The notes below the pieces were generated by a model. That model saw only the letters and a program-made list of their open reading frames with translations, made no database searches and was not told the origin of the DNA. A DNA stretch of 64,000 nt from contig CM051459.1 of the NCBI GenBank assembly GCA_028095005.1, positions 115,789,431-115,853,430 on the forward strand, written 5' to 3'. Below are positions 34,979 through 45,881 of the stretch, piece by piece. This DNA comes from Rhynchospora pubera. Its lineage: Eukaryota; Streptophyta; Magnoliopsida; Poales; Cyperaceae. The translations under genes and the position numbers were made by a program. How positions within the stretch are numbered: position 1 is the stretch's first letter; each line of letters begins with the position of its first letter.

Positions 34979-34986
34979 TATATAAG
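34979..34986 (+). promoter_or_regulatory. TATA box of the 35.0-kb small gene
   Basis: TATATAAG, 41 bp upstream of the start codon, implying a very short leader if transcription starts about 30 bp downstream. Confidence 0.55.
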
Positions 34987-35026
34987 GGACATTATTTACT
35001 CCATTAAACATTCATTTGTAACTCAA

Positions 35027-35389
35027 ATGGCTTCTTCAAAAGATGCCAAACATAAGGTCAATTCATCCTTTTGTGAGAGATCTGTCAAGGTTGTAGCAAA
35101 CCTGATCAGAGTATCATCCTTTGTCATCTCTGGCATGACACTTGGAAAACCATCACTGGCTGCACGGAGGAGGCCACAGAATACTGCACAGCATACCAAT
35201 GCTGATAGCTGTTCTTATGTGGTGGAATCAGATGGACTAAATGAGCCGATTAACACTCGTGCTTCGGCATACATCAAGAAAGTTCGTGACAAGAACCAGT
35301 CAGAACATTTGGTAAGTGGTACATTGGATGATTTTGTACCCCCACCTCCACCCTCCAAATATGCTATGTACAACGGTTATAATTCATAA
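35027..35389 (+). CDS. Small plant protein of unknown function (paralogue 3), VDxRAxxYI-like motif
   Basis: 120 aa, single exon. Clear paralogue of the 17.1-kb gene: the N-terminal block VVANLIRVSSFVISGMTLG (about residues 22-40) matches AANLVRASSFILAKMTLG. The C-terminal core INTRASAYIKKVRDKN (about 75-90) replaces VDARAKKYIEKVRKKH, with Asp of the motif changed to Thr. The tail FVPPPPPSKYAMYNGY matches CIPPPPVGKRVSYYAY. No signal peptide or membrane span, and no known catalytic motif. The conserved N block and Pro/Tyr tail define a subfamily beyond the DUF761-like helix; function not recognised. Confidence 0.82.
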   Translation: MASSKDAKHKVNSSFCERSVKVVANLIRVSSFVISGMTLGKPSLAARRRPQNTAQHTNADSCSYVVESDGLNEPINTRASAYIKKVRDKNQSEHLVSGTLDDFVPPPPPSKYAMYNGYNS

Positions 35390-37239
35390 TAAAACAATGT
35401 AATGCTTTAATACAGCTTTCAAAACTTTATCAGAAGTTATGTGCTATCCTTGTAGTAAATAAGAATCTAGAATCGAATCACTTGGAACATCTGAAACAAG
35501 TGATGTACCAGTATTATGCTGAATATTTTTTTCCCCCTTCTAGCTAGTGGATTCTTTGTGTTGCATAAATTTATATTTGAGTCTCTAATTAGATTTATGA
35601 AAAATGTACATTTTCTTTCACAAGGACCTTTCACCTGACATGGCACACATGAATGTTCACAATTTGCCAAATATAGAAGTGACGAAGGGAATTCTCTTGC
35701 ATAATTGCTTTACCAAATAAATTTTCCGTTATTTTCTACTGTAAAAAGTATATTCTGGTAGTTTTAAACTGTTGAACAGAAAGTTATGCCCTTAATTGTT
35801 CTTTCCAGGGTTCAATTAGGCACCAGAACTATTAGACATGTTTTAATCAGCAGATGAGTTTATGTTTGGTTCAATTTGATACCTAGAACTATCTATGTCA
35901 GTTGCAGTTTACAGTAAATGTCAATTTCTAAGAGACATGATATGGAATAAAAACTTGTATGCTAGTAACATTTGTAAACGAACCCCATAATTGTACCCAC
36001 GGACTCTCACAAACTAATTCAACCAATCATTAAGTCCACCTACCAGTGCCTAACCTGACAACTTACCACTAGCTACTAGCACGAGACAGCCTTTAGAATA
36101 GAAAAAAGGAGATAGTTCCAGAAGGTAAGCACTCCAGGTAATGCAGCAGCAGCGAGAAATACAGAAAGCACCCTAGTTGAGGCTTAGCAGGAGAATAACT
36201 ACATAATTAAATTCATTGGTTCTCACAAAACTGTAGAGAACCATGCAAAAAGGTTGAGACAATTAGTAATAGAAGTCAGATTTTAAAGAAGGATGTGCCT
36301 CAACTGTGAAAATCATCAAAAAGTATATCAAATTCTAGATGTGTTCTACAAGAATTCAGCAATCCATTTTTATCAAACATCAAGCTGTGCAAAAACTGAT
36401 TATACACTCATTGAGTAACTTGAAAAAATTAACGGTCTAATTTTATCGACATTTGATCATAGCTAAATGATTTCCAAATTACACCAAACGTGATAGACAG
36501 TATTTATAAATAATAAAGAACACATCCACAATTATAATTTTCAATTTTAGAAATTTTTTCATGCCATTGTCACAGCTACAAAATATATCATTCGCATTTA
36601 GAAAATTCTGTAACACTCTGAGAAAAGGTACCAATTTCTAAGCCGCAATTATCCTTTTGTAATGGTTTACTCAAGTACACCATGGTATCACAATGTACAA
36701 ACAAATTCAAAATCAAACTCCAAATATCCACATAAATGAAATTAGAGTGATAACTAAGAGTACATATACTAACACAACCATCCACAAATACCCAATAAAC
36801 AAGCCCCTCCCCAACAAAAAAAAAAATAGTTTGATTGATTATGGAGAATTATCTGTGCGTCCCAAAAGGTTGGTCTTTACTCTTTACCTCGTTTAGTTGG
36901 AAATCGTTTGGTCTGTAATTCGCGCCTTAGACGCTGTCTCGTATCTGGAACTCGTCGTCGGTGATATTCTCGTCTCCTGTCATCGCATCCTAAAAGATAG
37001 CCTCTGTTAATCGCGTGACTGGAGAGGGATATTACTAAGAGTTCAAGAGCATCGAGGCCGCTGATTTACTTTAAATCGGACGGTAAATTGTGATGTTAAA
37101 TAATTGTGGGTCGGGTCGGAATCCGAATTCGGGTCTGGATTGTCGAGTTTTATGTTGTTTCGGTTTGGATTTTAGAGTTCAGATTGGGCCATTTTTTTTC
37201 AATTTTTTGGGCCCATGGGTTTTTTTTTTTCAATTATTC
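35390..37239. other. Intergenic, no gene recognised
   Basis: No supported coding region. The segment 36890-37090 is less AT-rich and unique-looking (CTCGTCGTCGG...), possibly an untranslated or regulatory part of an unseen transcript, but nothing identifies it. Confidence 0.4.
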
Positions 37240-38815
37240 TGGTGCAGCAATTGATTGTTTTCGGAGCTGATAACTGCAATCAAGCAGTCAGGCAATCAAG
37301 CAATCGTATGCTAAAAATAGAAAAAAATCGCTGTTCAAAAATGGAAAACAAGTTACTCTAACCTCCGCGTCGCTCTCACCCTGCCTCACCCCCTCACGCG
37401 CACCTCTCGCCCATCCTCTCGTCCGTCGCTGTCACGCCCGTCGCCGTCGTCGTCGCGCCCGTCGCCGTCGTCGACGCGCCCGTCGCCGTCGCCGTCGCGC
37501 CATCCCGTCGCCGTCGCCCTCGGCCGTCATGCCATCTCGTCGCCGTCGCGCCATCCCGTCGCCAGCGGGCAACCTTGCCGTCACCGTCGCGCAGCTCAGC
37601 CCTGCCGTCGCCGTCACCCAGTCCTGCCGCGCAGCCCTGCCTTATCAAAATCAGAAATTAAAAATTATTTACTCTCTCACTTATATTAAATACTTCCTTA
37701 CTACTAATTATTTACTCCCTTATTGTTTTTAGTTACTCCCAAGCAACAGTAGAATCAAATCTGAATGTTATTTACTCCCTTATTGTTTTTAGTTACTCCC
37801 TTATAGTTATTTAGTTACTCCCAACTACAGTAGAATCAGTTCTTAATATTATTTACTCCCTCATGCATATTAGATACTCCTTTTATACTAGTTATTTACT
37901 CCCTTATAGCTAATTAGTTACTACCAAAAGACAGCAGAATCATGTATGAATATTATTTACTCCCTTATACATATTAGGTACTCCCTTATACTGATTAATA
38001 TCATCCCTTATAGTAATTAGTTACTCCCAAAAGACAGCAGAATCATGTATGAATTTCATTTACTCCCTTATACATATTAGATACTCCCCTATACTGATTA
38101 ATATTATCCCTTATAGTAAACTTAGTTACTCCCAAACAACAGCAGAATCATTTATGAATATTATTTACTCCCTAACTTGTATTAAATACTCCCTTAATAC
38201 TACTTATTTACTCCCTTATAGCTAATTAGTTACTCCCAAAAGACAGCAGAATCATGTATGAATATTATTTACTCCCTTATACATATTAGATACTCCCCTA
38301 TAGTGATTAATATCATCCCTTATAGTAATTTAGTTACTCCCAAAAAGACAACATAATCATGTATGAATGTCATTTTCTCAACCAAATCTGATTGGAGCAG
38401 TGAGGGAAGGCGGAGGTGGAGGTGAGACAGAGGAGACGAGAGGCGAAGGAGAAGAGAGGCTGAGGAGAGGCTAAGGCGGAAGAGAGGTGAGGCGAGGTGG
38501 AGGATTGGCGGAGGCGGAGGAGAGGAGAGGCGGAAGTGAGGCGGAGACGGAGGCGGAGGTGAGGCGGAGGCGGAGGAGAGGAGAGGCAGAAGTGAGGCGG
38601 AGGTGAGGCGGAGGCGGAGGCGAGACGGACGTGAGGAGAGGGGAGCGAAGGAGGTAGAGATTTGAATCGGAAGGCTAGATCTGAGACGCGCAGGATGAAG
38701 TTGAGGGTGAAGGGTGAGGGTGAGGATGAGGGTGAGAGCGATAGCGCTCTGATTGTTTGATTGTAGAAACGTTTGATTACCGTAAGTAATTCCCGATTGT
38801 TTTTCCAGACGATTA
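37240..38815. mobile_element. Putative TIR element filled with minisatellites
   Basis: The left edge (GCAATCAAGCAGTCAGGCAATCAAGCAATC, read in parts, then CGCTCTCACCCT at 37370) is an inverted relative of the right edge (AGGGTGAGAGCGATAG... GATTGTTTGATTGTAG... TTTGATTACC, 38702-38782). Between them lie CGTCGC-rich repeats (about 37390-37620), the 104-bp tandem array, and GAGGCGGAG purine-rich repeats (about 38400-38660). Frames over the GC-rich parts are simple-sequence translations. Termini and target duplication are not resolved. Confidence 0.45.
37729..38370. repeat. 104-bp tandem repeat array
   Basis: About six units, each starting TTAGTTACTCCCAAAAGACA, at about 37810, 37914, 38018, 38122, 38226 and 38330, with an earlier shorter copy at 37731. 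Each unit contains several TTACTCCCTTAT sub-repeats. Confidence 0.88.
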
Positions 38816-39636
38816 CGACCATGGGTTTGGAATTTTTTGATTAAATATATCTAGGTGTCGCATTTAGGACTGTCTATGATATTGATACCCATAATCCGAC
38901 AGAGATTTCAGATTTGTAATATGAAGTTCAAAAATATATTTGAAAATTGATTGAATCCGTATGTCAATCAGAGTTATTCAGAGAAGGTCATTTATTCCGA
39001 GTATCATGAACACTATACACAGAAAACAAAAACAAATTCTTTTCCATTTAATTAAAAGAACAACAAAAATTAAAGTGTACACCATCATAAAGAAAATGGT
39101 ATGTATTTACTAGAGCTCTTACAAATTGCTTAACAGTGCCTATAAGTTGTGCATTTACCAGAATTAAGAATTTGTTTACTGGAGTCGAATATCTGACAGA
39201 AAACTAATTAGTGTAACTTTAATTGCTTGCTAGTTAGTTACTGTGTCTGCTACCTCAAGATTACCATCCAGCAAAATTTAAATAGACAATATGATTTCAC
39301 GTAATATGTTTATAATTTGGCACAGAATATTTTGTATACCATTTTCAAATTAACTATCCTCCATCCAGTTTACTCAGAAACACAATCCTCAATACAGAAA
39401 ACCAAAAAAAGGAAACGGCAATCATATTTTTTTTTGTTTTTCAAACATATCTATCAATTGAAGATTATAAGTATATCAGAATAATAAAAAACTCAAATAA
39501 GAAAACCCATACCAGTATAATAAAAAACATTACAAATCACACCACAATCTGTTTTGTTCTCTCCTTTCTTTCTTCATTTTTTTTTTCTGTAACTGAAAAC
39601 TAAACATATACATTGACCAATACATTTTAGAAAACT

Positions 39637-41288
39637 CTATTCCTCAGATGCCAAGCCTCCGATAGGAAATCCAAACCCATGCCTTGTGCTTGGATAGCAA
39701 ACAAAAAGGATACAACCAAGAATCCCTACTAATATTGGAGCAGCCGCAAAGATCTGTAGTGTGTACTCATCAGTTATCTCTGAAAAGAAGCATTCATTTA
39801 CCTCTTTATTGTACAGTACCACAGCAAGGAAAATAATTAGTGCAGTAAATGCATGGAGGAAGTCAGTAGCCGTGATCCGGTACTTATTCTGGTCTGGAGG
39901 TGGTTGGGTTCTGTCAAAAACAAATATGCCAGTAAAAGTGGCTATGCCGTAACGCAGCTTCCCTCGACTGTCTCTGAAACTGTCTGTGAAGGCAAGGATG
40001 ATGGACAATATGGCACAAATTGCTATCAGACATATGGTTTCAATGCGAGTGATGTATTGACACTTGCCTCTTGCAGTTGTTATCGGGACGAGCACCTGGT
40101 CATAGATGAAGCATGTATGTATAATGATTAAAATATAGGCCAGCGTCAAAACCATAGTGAAGGCAAGCTTTAAGAAAATGAGAGTTCAATGGAGGGTAAT
40201 ACAGTGCTATTGATAGAGGGAAGCAATCCAATCGAACATATATGGTTCAAAATAAAATCAATCCTTAGATATTGTGTTTTGGAAAAATCCAGAACTGTGT
40301 TTAGGAAAAATCCATATGACATACAACATAAATTTTAAGGAATTGTGTTTACAAAGTGCTGGTATCCTTTCTAGACCGTTGACTAGGGCAGCCAAAGATC
40401 AATGTACATCCAGAAAATTAATATCAGCAAGTGGAAATTCAATTAAAAGTGGACATCTAATTCACATATCAGGTCCGTTCTACAAAGTACAGACCTAGAA
40501 GCCTAAGTTGCCATATATTAGAATGATTTCTTTGGTTCAAGCCACCAATGCACTATATATAGTTATAAAACAAATGAATCTTAGACATTCTTCTATTTTT
40601 CTCCCTTAAAAATAATTCTGGGTAAACGCAAAAACCTGTTTCAACAGAAGACTTCTGGTACCAACTCACCGACACACATAGAGCCAAACCACAGTTCTTA
40701 TATAAATAATAAAAGAGTTAAAATACTAAAACTAGGTATCAGAAATCACTTCTACGTACCACAATTCCCAAGACCTCCAACTCCATCTTATCCATTTAAT
40801 AAATAAAATTGTACATCCTTGATTATACAGAAAGTGTGAGTCCCGATAGTTCAATTTCATTTGTACAGTCCAAAATAATGAAAGGCCAATAAGGTAATAG
40901 GACATTATCAATTTAAGCAAGCAAACTTTACAAATTTCGGTGACGACATGTCAACGAAATTTGAATATAATTTAAAATTTAATGTCAATTGACAAGTTCA
41001 TTAAAATTATCCTTCATCAAGTATCTGGTAAAAATTATTGAAAATATATGTGATAAGTTAACTAGACAAAACTATAAATAGTCTCCTTAAATAAAATTAG
41101 GTTACCTCAAACATGAGTGCACTCCCAGTCGGAAGATGCTTGGCGAGCACTGCAGCACCCCTTCCCCCCTCGCTCACTGCTTTCTCCAGTCGACTAGCTC
41201 TTCGATGGCCGTCACCTTCATCTCCACCGTTATCATGTAACAGGGGTTGTTCTGTCTCCTGTACTGATTCTTCATCTCTTGATTCCAT
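39637..41288 (-). CDS. DMP: DUF679 domain membrane protein (DMP), tandem copy 1
   Basis: Plant four-helix membrane protein of the DMP family, found in ER, tonoplast or plasma membrane in other plants; some members act in senescence or sperm-egg fusion. Exons 41288-41106 (61 codons) and 40095-39637 (152 aa plus stop), GT-AG, phase 0; 213 aa, normal for the family. The signature AKHLPTGSALMFE is at residues 49-61, followed after the splice by VLVPITTARGKC, aligning with the usual FQxLSPxxTNxGxC. Then TM2 with FTDSFRDSRGKLRYGIATF, TM3 DFLHAFTALIIFLAVVLY, NECF, TM4, and the terminal PSTRHGFGFP. It departs from its neighbours: the intron is within TM1, the segment after TM1 is unusual (VPITTARGKCQY) and there is no intron after DSxG. 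First in a three-gene minus-strand array. Confidence 0.9.
40096..41105 (-). other. Intron of DMP copy 1
   Basis: 1010-bp intron, GTAACC donor and GACCAG acceptor. AT-rich; no other gene seen in it. Confidence 0.8.
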
Positions 41289-41639
41289 GAAAAAATATTT
41301 GGTGAAAAAAAGAAGCTTAAGAAGATTGGCTGATCAAGTTCTGTTAATAGGAAGAAAAATGTTAAAGAGTCAAAGAAGAAACACTTGTAGTTTGGTTCTT
41401 TGGTTGAAACTCTGTTTATGGGAAGAAAAATGTTAGACGAGTTCGAGAGAGAATAATTTTTGGTTGACAAGACCAAGCTACCTATCATGGTGGCCATAAC
41501 CGATGAAACATATAATATACTCTCCAGCTACAACATAACCCGAGTTGTTAAATTTAAAATAGAATAAGAGCTGTCATATTTAATTACTTAACGGAAGTTT
41601 AAGAGTAGACAAAGAAATTAAGCGGAATTGTTTAAAACC

Positions 41640-41880
41640 ATCTCTAAGATTCTATCATCTCCATCATCCTCACACGTATGCTGCAACTAACTCCTCTCTT
41701 CTCACGCGTACGCTGTCCCCCGCCCCCTCCCCCTTCCTCCCTCCCACATACGCTGTCCCCGTTCCCCCTTCTCCCTCCCACGTACGTTGTCCCCTCTCCC
41801 CCTTCTCCCTTCCACGTACGTTATCCTCTCCTCTTCCTCCTCCCTCCCACATATATCGTTCCTCCTGCATCCTTCGTCCT
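41640..41880. repeat. CT-rich minisatellite, about 37-bp units
   Basis: Repeats of CTCCCTCCCACGTACGTTGT-type sequence with TCCCCCTTCT spacers between about 41690 and 41860. The frames on both strands are low-complexity translations, not genes. Confidence 0.8.
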
Positions 41881-41907
41881 CCTCCTCATACACACTTCAT
41901 AACTATT

Positions 41908-42075
41908 GAAGTTAATATATTTAAATGTTGAAGGTAATATCGTAACTGTTGAAGTTAATATATATAATTGTTATACTAAACTTGTTGCAGAGATGGAATA
42001 GAACCAAGATTTATCTTTCTGATATTAATTTCAACAGTTACGATATTACCTTCAACATTTAAATATATTAACTTC
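41908..42075. repeat. 53-bp inverted repeat
   Basis: The arm 41908-41960 (GAAGTTAATATATTTAAATG...) and arm 42023-42075 are complementary at 52 of 53 positions, with a 62-bp loop. Confidence 0.92.
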
Positions 42076-42079
42076 AGAA

Positions 42080-42560
42080 CTGCCTAGTGTTCAGTTAGTT
42101 GATTGAAGTGTTCATTTAGTTGATTGAAGTGTTCAGTTAGTTAATTATGTTCTCTATTATTCTGCACTTTGATATGTTCAGAACTGCCTAATGTTCAGTT
42201 AGTTGATTGAAGTGTTCAGTTAGTTGATTATGTTCTCTATTATTCTGCACTTTCATATGTTCAGAACTGCATAGTGTTCAGTTAAGTGTTCAGTTAGTTA
42301 ATTATGTTCTCTATTATTCTGCACTTTGATATGTTCAGAACTGCCTAGTGTTATGTTCTCTATTATTATGCACTTTCATATGTTCAGAACTGCCTAGTGA
42401 TCAGTTAGTTCCTAAGATATGTTCAGTTAGTAACTGTTGAAGTTAATATGTATAATTGTTGAAGTTATATATGTAGTTGTTGAAGTTATATATGTAACTG
42501 TTGAAGTAATTTGTTATATATGTAACTGTTCAAGTTAATATATATAACTGTTGAAGTCTG
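42080..42560. repeat. AT-rich minisatellite
   Basis: Repeats of about 80 bp containing GTTCAGTTAGTTGATTGAAG and TTCTCTATTATTCTGCACTT (42088-42430), then repeats of ATATATAACTGTTGAAGTTA (42430-42560). Confidence 0.8.
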
Positions 42561-43201
42561 CCTTACCCCTAATTTACCCAACTCCCAGTCTGCCTCTCTT
42601 GTCCGTAATATCTGTAAAATTAGTGATAATGTGTCATGCTTTTCCTTTAGAATCTTATCCATCCAAATTTAAAAAATATTTTATCATTTCGTTTCGGCAC
42701 TTTTTCATTTTAATTTTTAATTTGGTACAAGTCTCAGTATATTAGAGAGAAGGAAGAAAGAAGCAAACGACCTTTTTATCAATTCTCTGGAAGTATTAAA
42801 ATGCAATTAGAAGAAGAAATACAAAGAAAATGGAACCATTAGCTCAAAAGAGGAATATCCTTAGCATACGCGTTGTTCTGGGCCCCCAAAGCAAATAGTA
42901 TAAAAATAATTATACAAATTAAAATAATTGATTTCAATATGTACACTTCAAGAAATAATGTTAACGTTGTGCCACCCACTTTCTTCAATACAAATTAACA
43001 AAGTAATAAAGAATCGCATATCTCTACATTTTCTTTATCTTGGTATTTAAAATTAAGAAAATACACCAAAATATATGCAAACCCCAAAATACCAATAAAA
43101 AAAAAGAATTAAACCATTTGAAACCATCAATTTGATGTCACCTATGCGGACAGACCTATAATGACCAACACGTTAAGGAAATGTGGTCCACTTGTGTAAA
43201 T
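42561..43201. other. Intergenic, 3' side of DMP copy 2
   Basis: AT-rich, no gene seen; the right part presumably holds the 3' untranslated region of DMP copy 2. Confidence 0.5.
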
Positions 43202-44486
43202 TCAATTACTCAAGGAGGGAAAGCCAATTCCACGACGGGTTGAGGGGAATACGACGAACAATGCACTGCCGATGAGACCTGTGGCAAGAGGCACAACAGT
43301 GAGAATTTGTCTAGTATCGTATGACATCACCGGATAAAAGCAGGATTCGATGTTATTGTCAAACAATGCAACTGATGCGAAAACCATCACTGCCATGACA
43401 GCATGTAGGAAATCAATGAACTTAATGCTGTACGTCTTCGCTACTTCAGGATCAGGGGGTGTACTGCCATCAATCACCCATAACCCGTTAAATGTTGCGA
43501 CGACATACCGCACCTGAAGAACATTGATTAAAGAGGGTTTTAACTATTACTTAATTTTTATTTACAATAAAAAACAGTTGTATATTTTGTACAAGAGCTA
43601 TACTGAAAGTAGGCAGAATGTTTATGATCACAGTGAGATGTCAATGTGTCAGTTATGATGAGTTGTTTCTACCTTGTTTCCATTATCACAACTGACACAG
43701 ACATTAGTCAATATTTTATAAGTTTATTTTTAAATATTAAAAAAATTACAAGGTAGAATTAGAAACACACTTTTGTTAGTTATCTCTAAGAACCACTTGT
43801 TGTATTTTTCTCAAATGAAATTAAGTTGCAAATTTGATAGGGTTAAAAAGAAGGCAATCTGTCTTCTTGCTTTGAAAAAGCAATTACTAACATTTTTTCA
43901 GAGAACACAGATTTTGATTTTTGAGAAAATTTTTTTTAGCAGATACTACACGTCTGACAAAAACCAAAATAAAATGAAGGAAAAGAAGATATTGATGTGA
44001 ACACTTATATATTCAATCAATAATTTAACGATGAGTATAACATACATTGTTGCCACTGTCAATGAAGCTGTCAGTGAAGTTGAGGAAGAAGACCGTCAGA
44101 CAGCATATGATTATAAGCCACTTGGCCATGTCACGATTGACATCGTCGCATTCCCCCTGGTTGGTGAAAACAGGGCTAAGAATCTGAAATATGAGCACCG
44201 AACCTGTTGGGAGGTGTTTCGCTAAATCAGCAGTGCTCTTGAAAGCTTTAGCGAACGCTGCCTCCGCATTGTTAATAGCATTGCCACTGCCGCCGCCGGA
44301 TGTGGAATTGTTTGTGTTATTGTTATTGCTGCTGCTGCTGTTTGTAGATGAGGAAGCCTTGTTTGTGTTGTTGGTTTTACTGTTGCTTGTAGATGAGGCC
44401 TTGTTAGGTGTAGCTGTAGAATCCAAGAGAGGTCTCTTGTGATCATGGCTTAGCTGGGACTCTAAATCTCTTGTTGGGGTCGCCAT
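43202..44486 (-). CDS. DMP: DUF679 domain membrane protein (DMP), tandem copy 2
   Basis: Four-helix DMP family membrane protein. Exons 44486-44046 (147 codons) and 43513-43202 (103 aa plus stop), GT-AG, phase 0; 250 aa. The N-terminal tail is a long Asn/Ser/Thr-rich low-complexity region (about residues 25-70) ending in GGGSGNA, likely cytosolic. Then AKAFKSTADLAKHLPTGSVL (about 80-99), FQILSPVFTNQGECDDVN, TM2 ending FTDSFIDSGNN, and exon 2 VRYVVATFNGLWVIDG, FIDFLHAVMAVMVFASVALF, NNIESCFYP, PSTRRGIGFP. The intron follows DSGNN and matches that of copy 3, with which it is most similar. The second exon begins with GTG (Val), not a start codon. TATA box at 44552-44559. Confidence 0.93.
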
Positions 44487-44551
44487 TTGATGGAAACTGT
44501 TAAATTGGCTGGGTGTTTCTGAGAAGAAATGTTGCTTGTGTGATTGTGAGG

Positions 44552-44559
44552 TTTTTATA
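44552..44559 (-). promoter_or_regulatory. TATA box of DMP copy 2
   Basis: On the minus strand CTATAAAAAC, about 70 bp upstream of the ATG. Confidence 0.65.
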
Positions 44560-45212
44560 GGAATTAGGAATTAGGAATTTAGGAAAAGGGTGGGCTGTCT
44601 AATTGCTTGCAAGGAACGGTCACTGGAAATGTGCATCTTGATATCTTAAACTTACTCCACGGCTCTTTCATGTTTGTCCTTTTTTATTTTTTTCTCTTGG
44701 GGAAATCAAATTTGTAAATACAGCTGTTTTATGTTTATTTTTCTTTTTTATATTTTTTTTACTAAATAAAAATATATATAATGGGTTGAAATTGTCGGCT
44801 TACTAATTCTTACCGGAGATAACGAATCAGCAATTACAGTGGTCACTAAAATAAAATAGCAGGTTCAATATTTAAATAGGACTAAAGAATTGAGTTCAAC
44901 GGTGGAATAAAAAAATATATATAGGACCTCAAACCCTTGAATTAAAAGTTGTTTAATGGCGCGTTTTTTTTTTTTCTGGTAAGAAAATTTTTAAATGCAG
45001 GAGGGGTTTGTAACCTGAAACTTTTTTCTCTATTGAATCAGATTTCGACTGGGCTTGGCCCAAATAACCCCACTACTAATGTGCTAGGCCTCATTTCATG
45101 GAACAATCTGTAAGATTTGTGGGCCACATACAGCATTTTGAGAATTTACTAATCACGAAAGGTGAAACCATCTGTTTTGCTGGATGCTGGTGGGTGTTAC
45201 AGAGGTGTGAAG
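44560..45212. other. Intergenic, no gene
   Basis: Promoter of DMP copy 2 followed by AT-rich sequence; nothing else recognised. Confidence 0.5.
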
Positions 45213-45881
45213 TAGCCCGTCAATGGGTACGGTACGGTACGGTAGAAGGTATTTTCATACCCGTATCCGTTAAAATTTTTTTTATCCATATCCGTACCCG
45301 TATCTGTTAAAAAGGACTTTACCCGTACCATATCTGTACCCGTTAAAAATTAACGGTAAGGGTAAGGTAATGGTACATAACGGATAATAATAATATTATT
45401 AATTTAATATAAAATATAATGTGATAAATAAATAGTATCAAATAAATATATAGATAAAGTAAAATATTTAGATAATATTTTAGATATATAAGTATATAAC
45501 AAAAATTATGAAATTTATTCTCATATCAATTGAATTCAAAAAATCTATATAACTAATTATAAATTATAATATAATATAGAATGAAAAATTATCATCATAA
45601 CTAAATTTGGATGAAGATCGAAATTAATAACATATCTTTCGAAATATGCTAAAAACATGATTATATATATACATATATGTTTGTAAAATATTACCCGTTA
45701 GATAATGGGTACGAAATAACCCTTACCCGTACCCGTACCCGTACCCGATAAGTTAACAAAAATTTTTCTTTACCCGTATCCATACCCGTTAGTCTAACGA
45801 AAATAAAACCTTACCCATATCCGCTTTGTCGAATACGATACGGATAGGATAAACGGGTAAACGAATTTCATTGACAGCCTA
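45213..45881. mobile_element. Non-autonomous hAT-like element, 669 bp
   Basis: Ends TAGCCCGTCAATGG and ATTGACAGCCTA (reverse complement TAGGCTGTCAAT), imperfect 8-bp flanks GTGTGAAG / GCGTAAAG (6 of 8). The sub-terminal regions are packed with GGGTACGGTAC and ACCCGTACCCGT motifs, like the AAACGG-type arrays of the other hAT elements here; the centre is AT-rich. No transposase. Confidence 0.72.

Noticed and set aside
37394..37648. Minus-strand frame rich in Arg, Asp, Gly, Thr
   Set aside because: Translation of CGTCGC simple repeats; frames are open on both strands at once.
38370..38822. 150-codon Ser/Pro/Leu-rich minus-strand frame
   Set aside because: Low-complexity translation of the GAGGCGGAG repeat block; no domain.
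41670..41902. Frames on both strands across the CT-rich minisatellite
   Set aside because: Periodic low-complexity products of the 37-bp repeat.
43511..43513. GTG at the start of the DMP copy 2 second exon as a start codon
   Set aside because: It follows a CAG acceptor and aligns with Val in VRYVVATF; the upstream exon supplies the N-terminal half.
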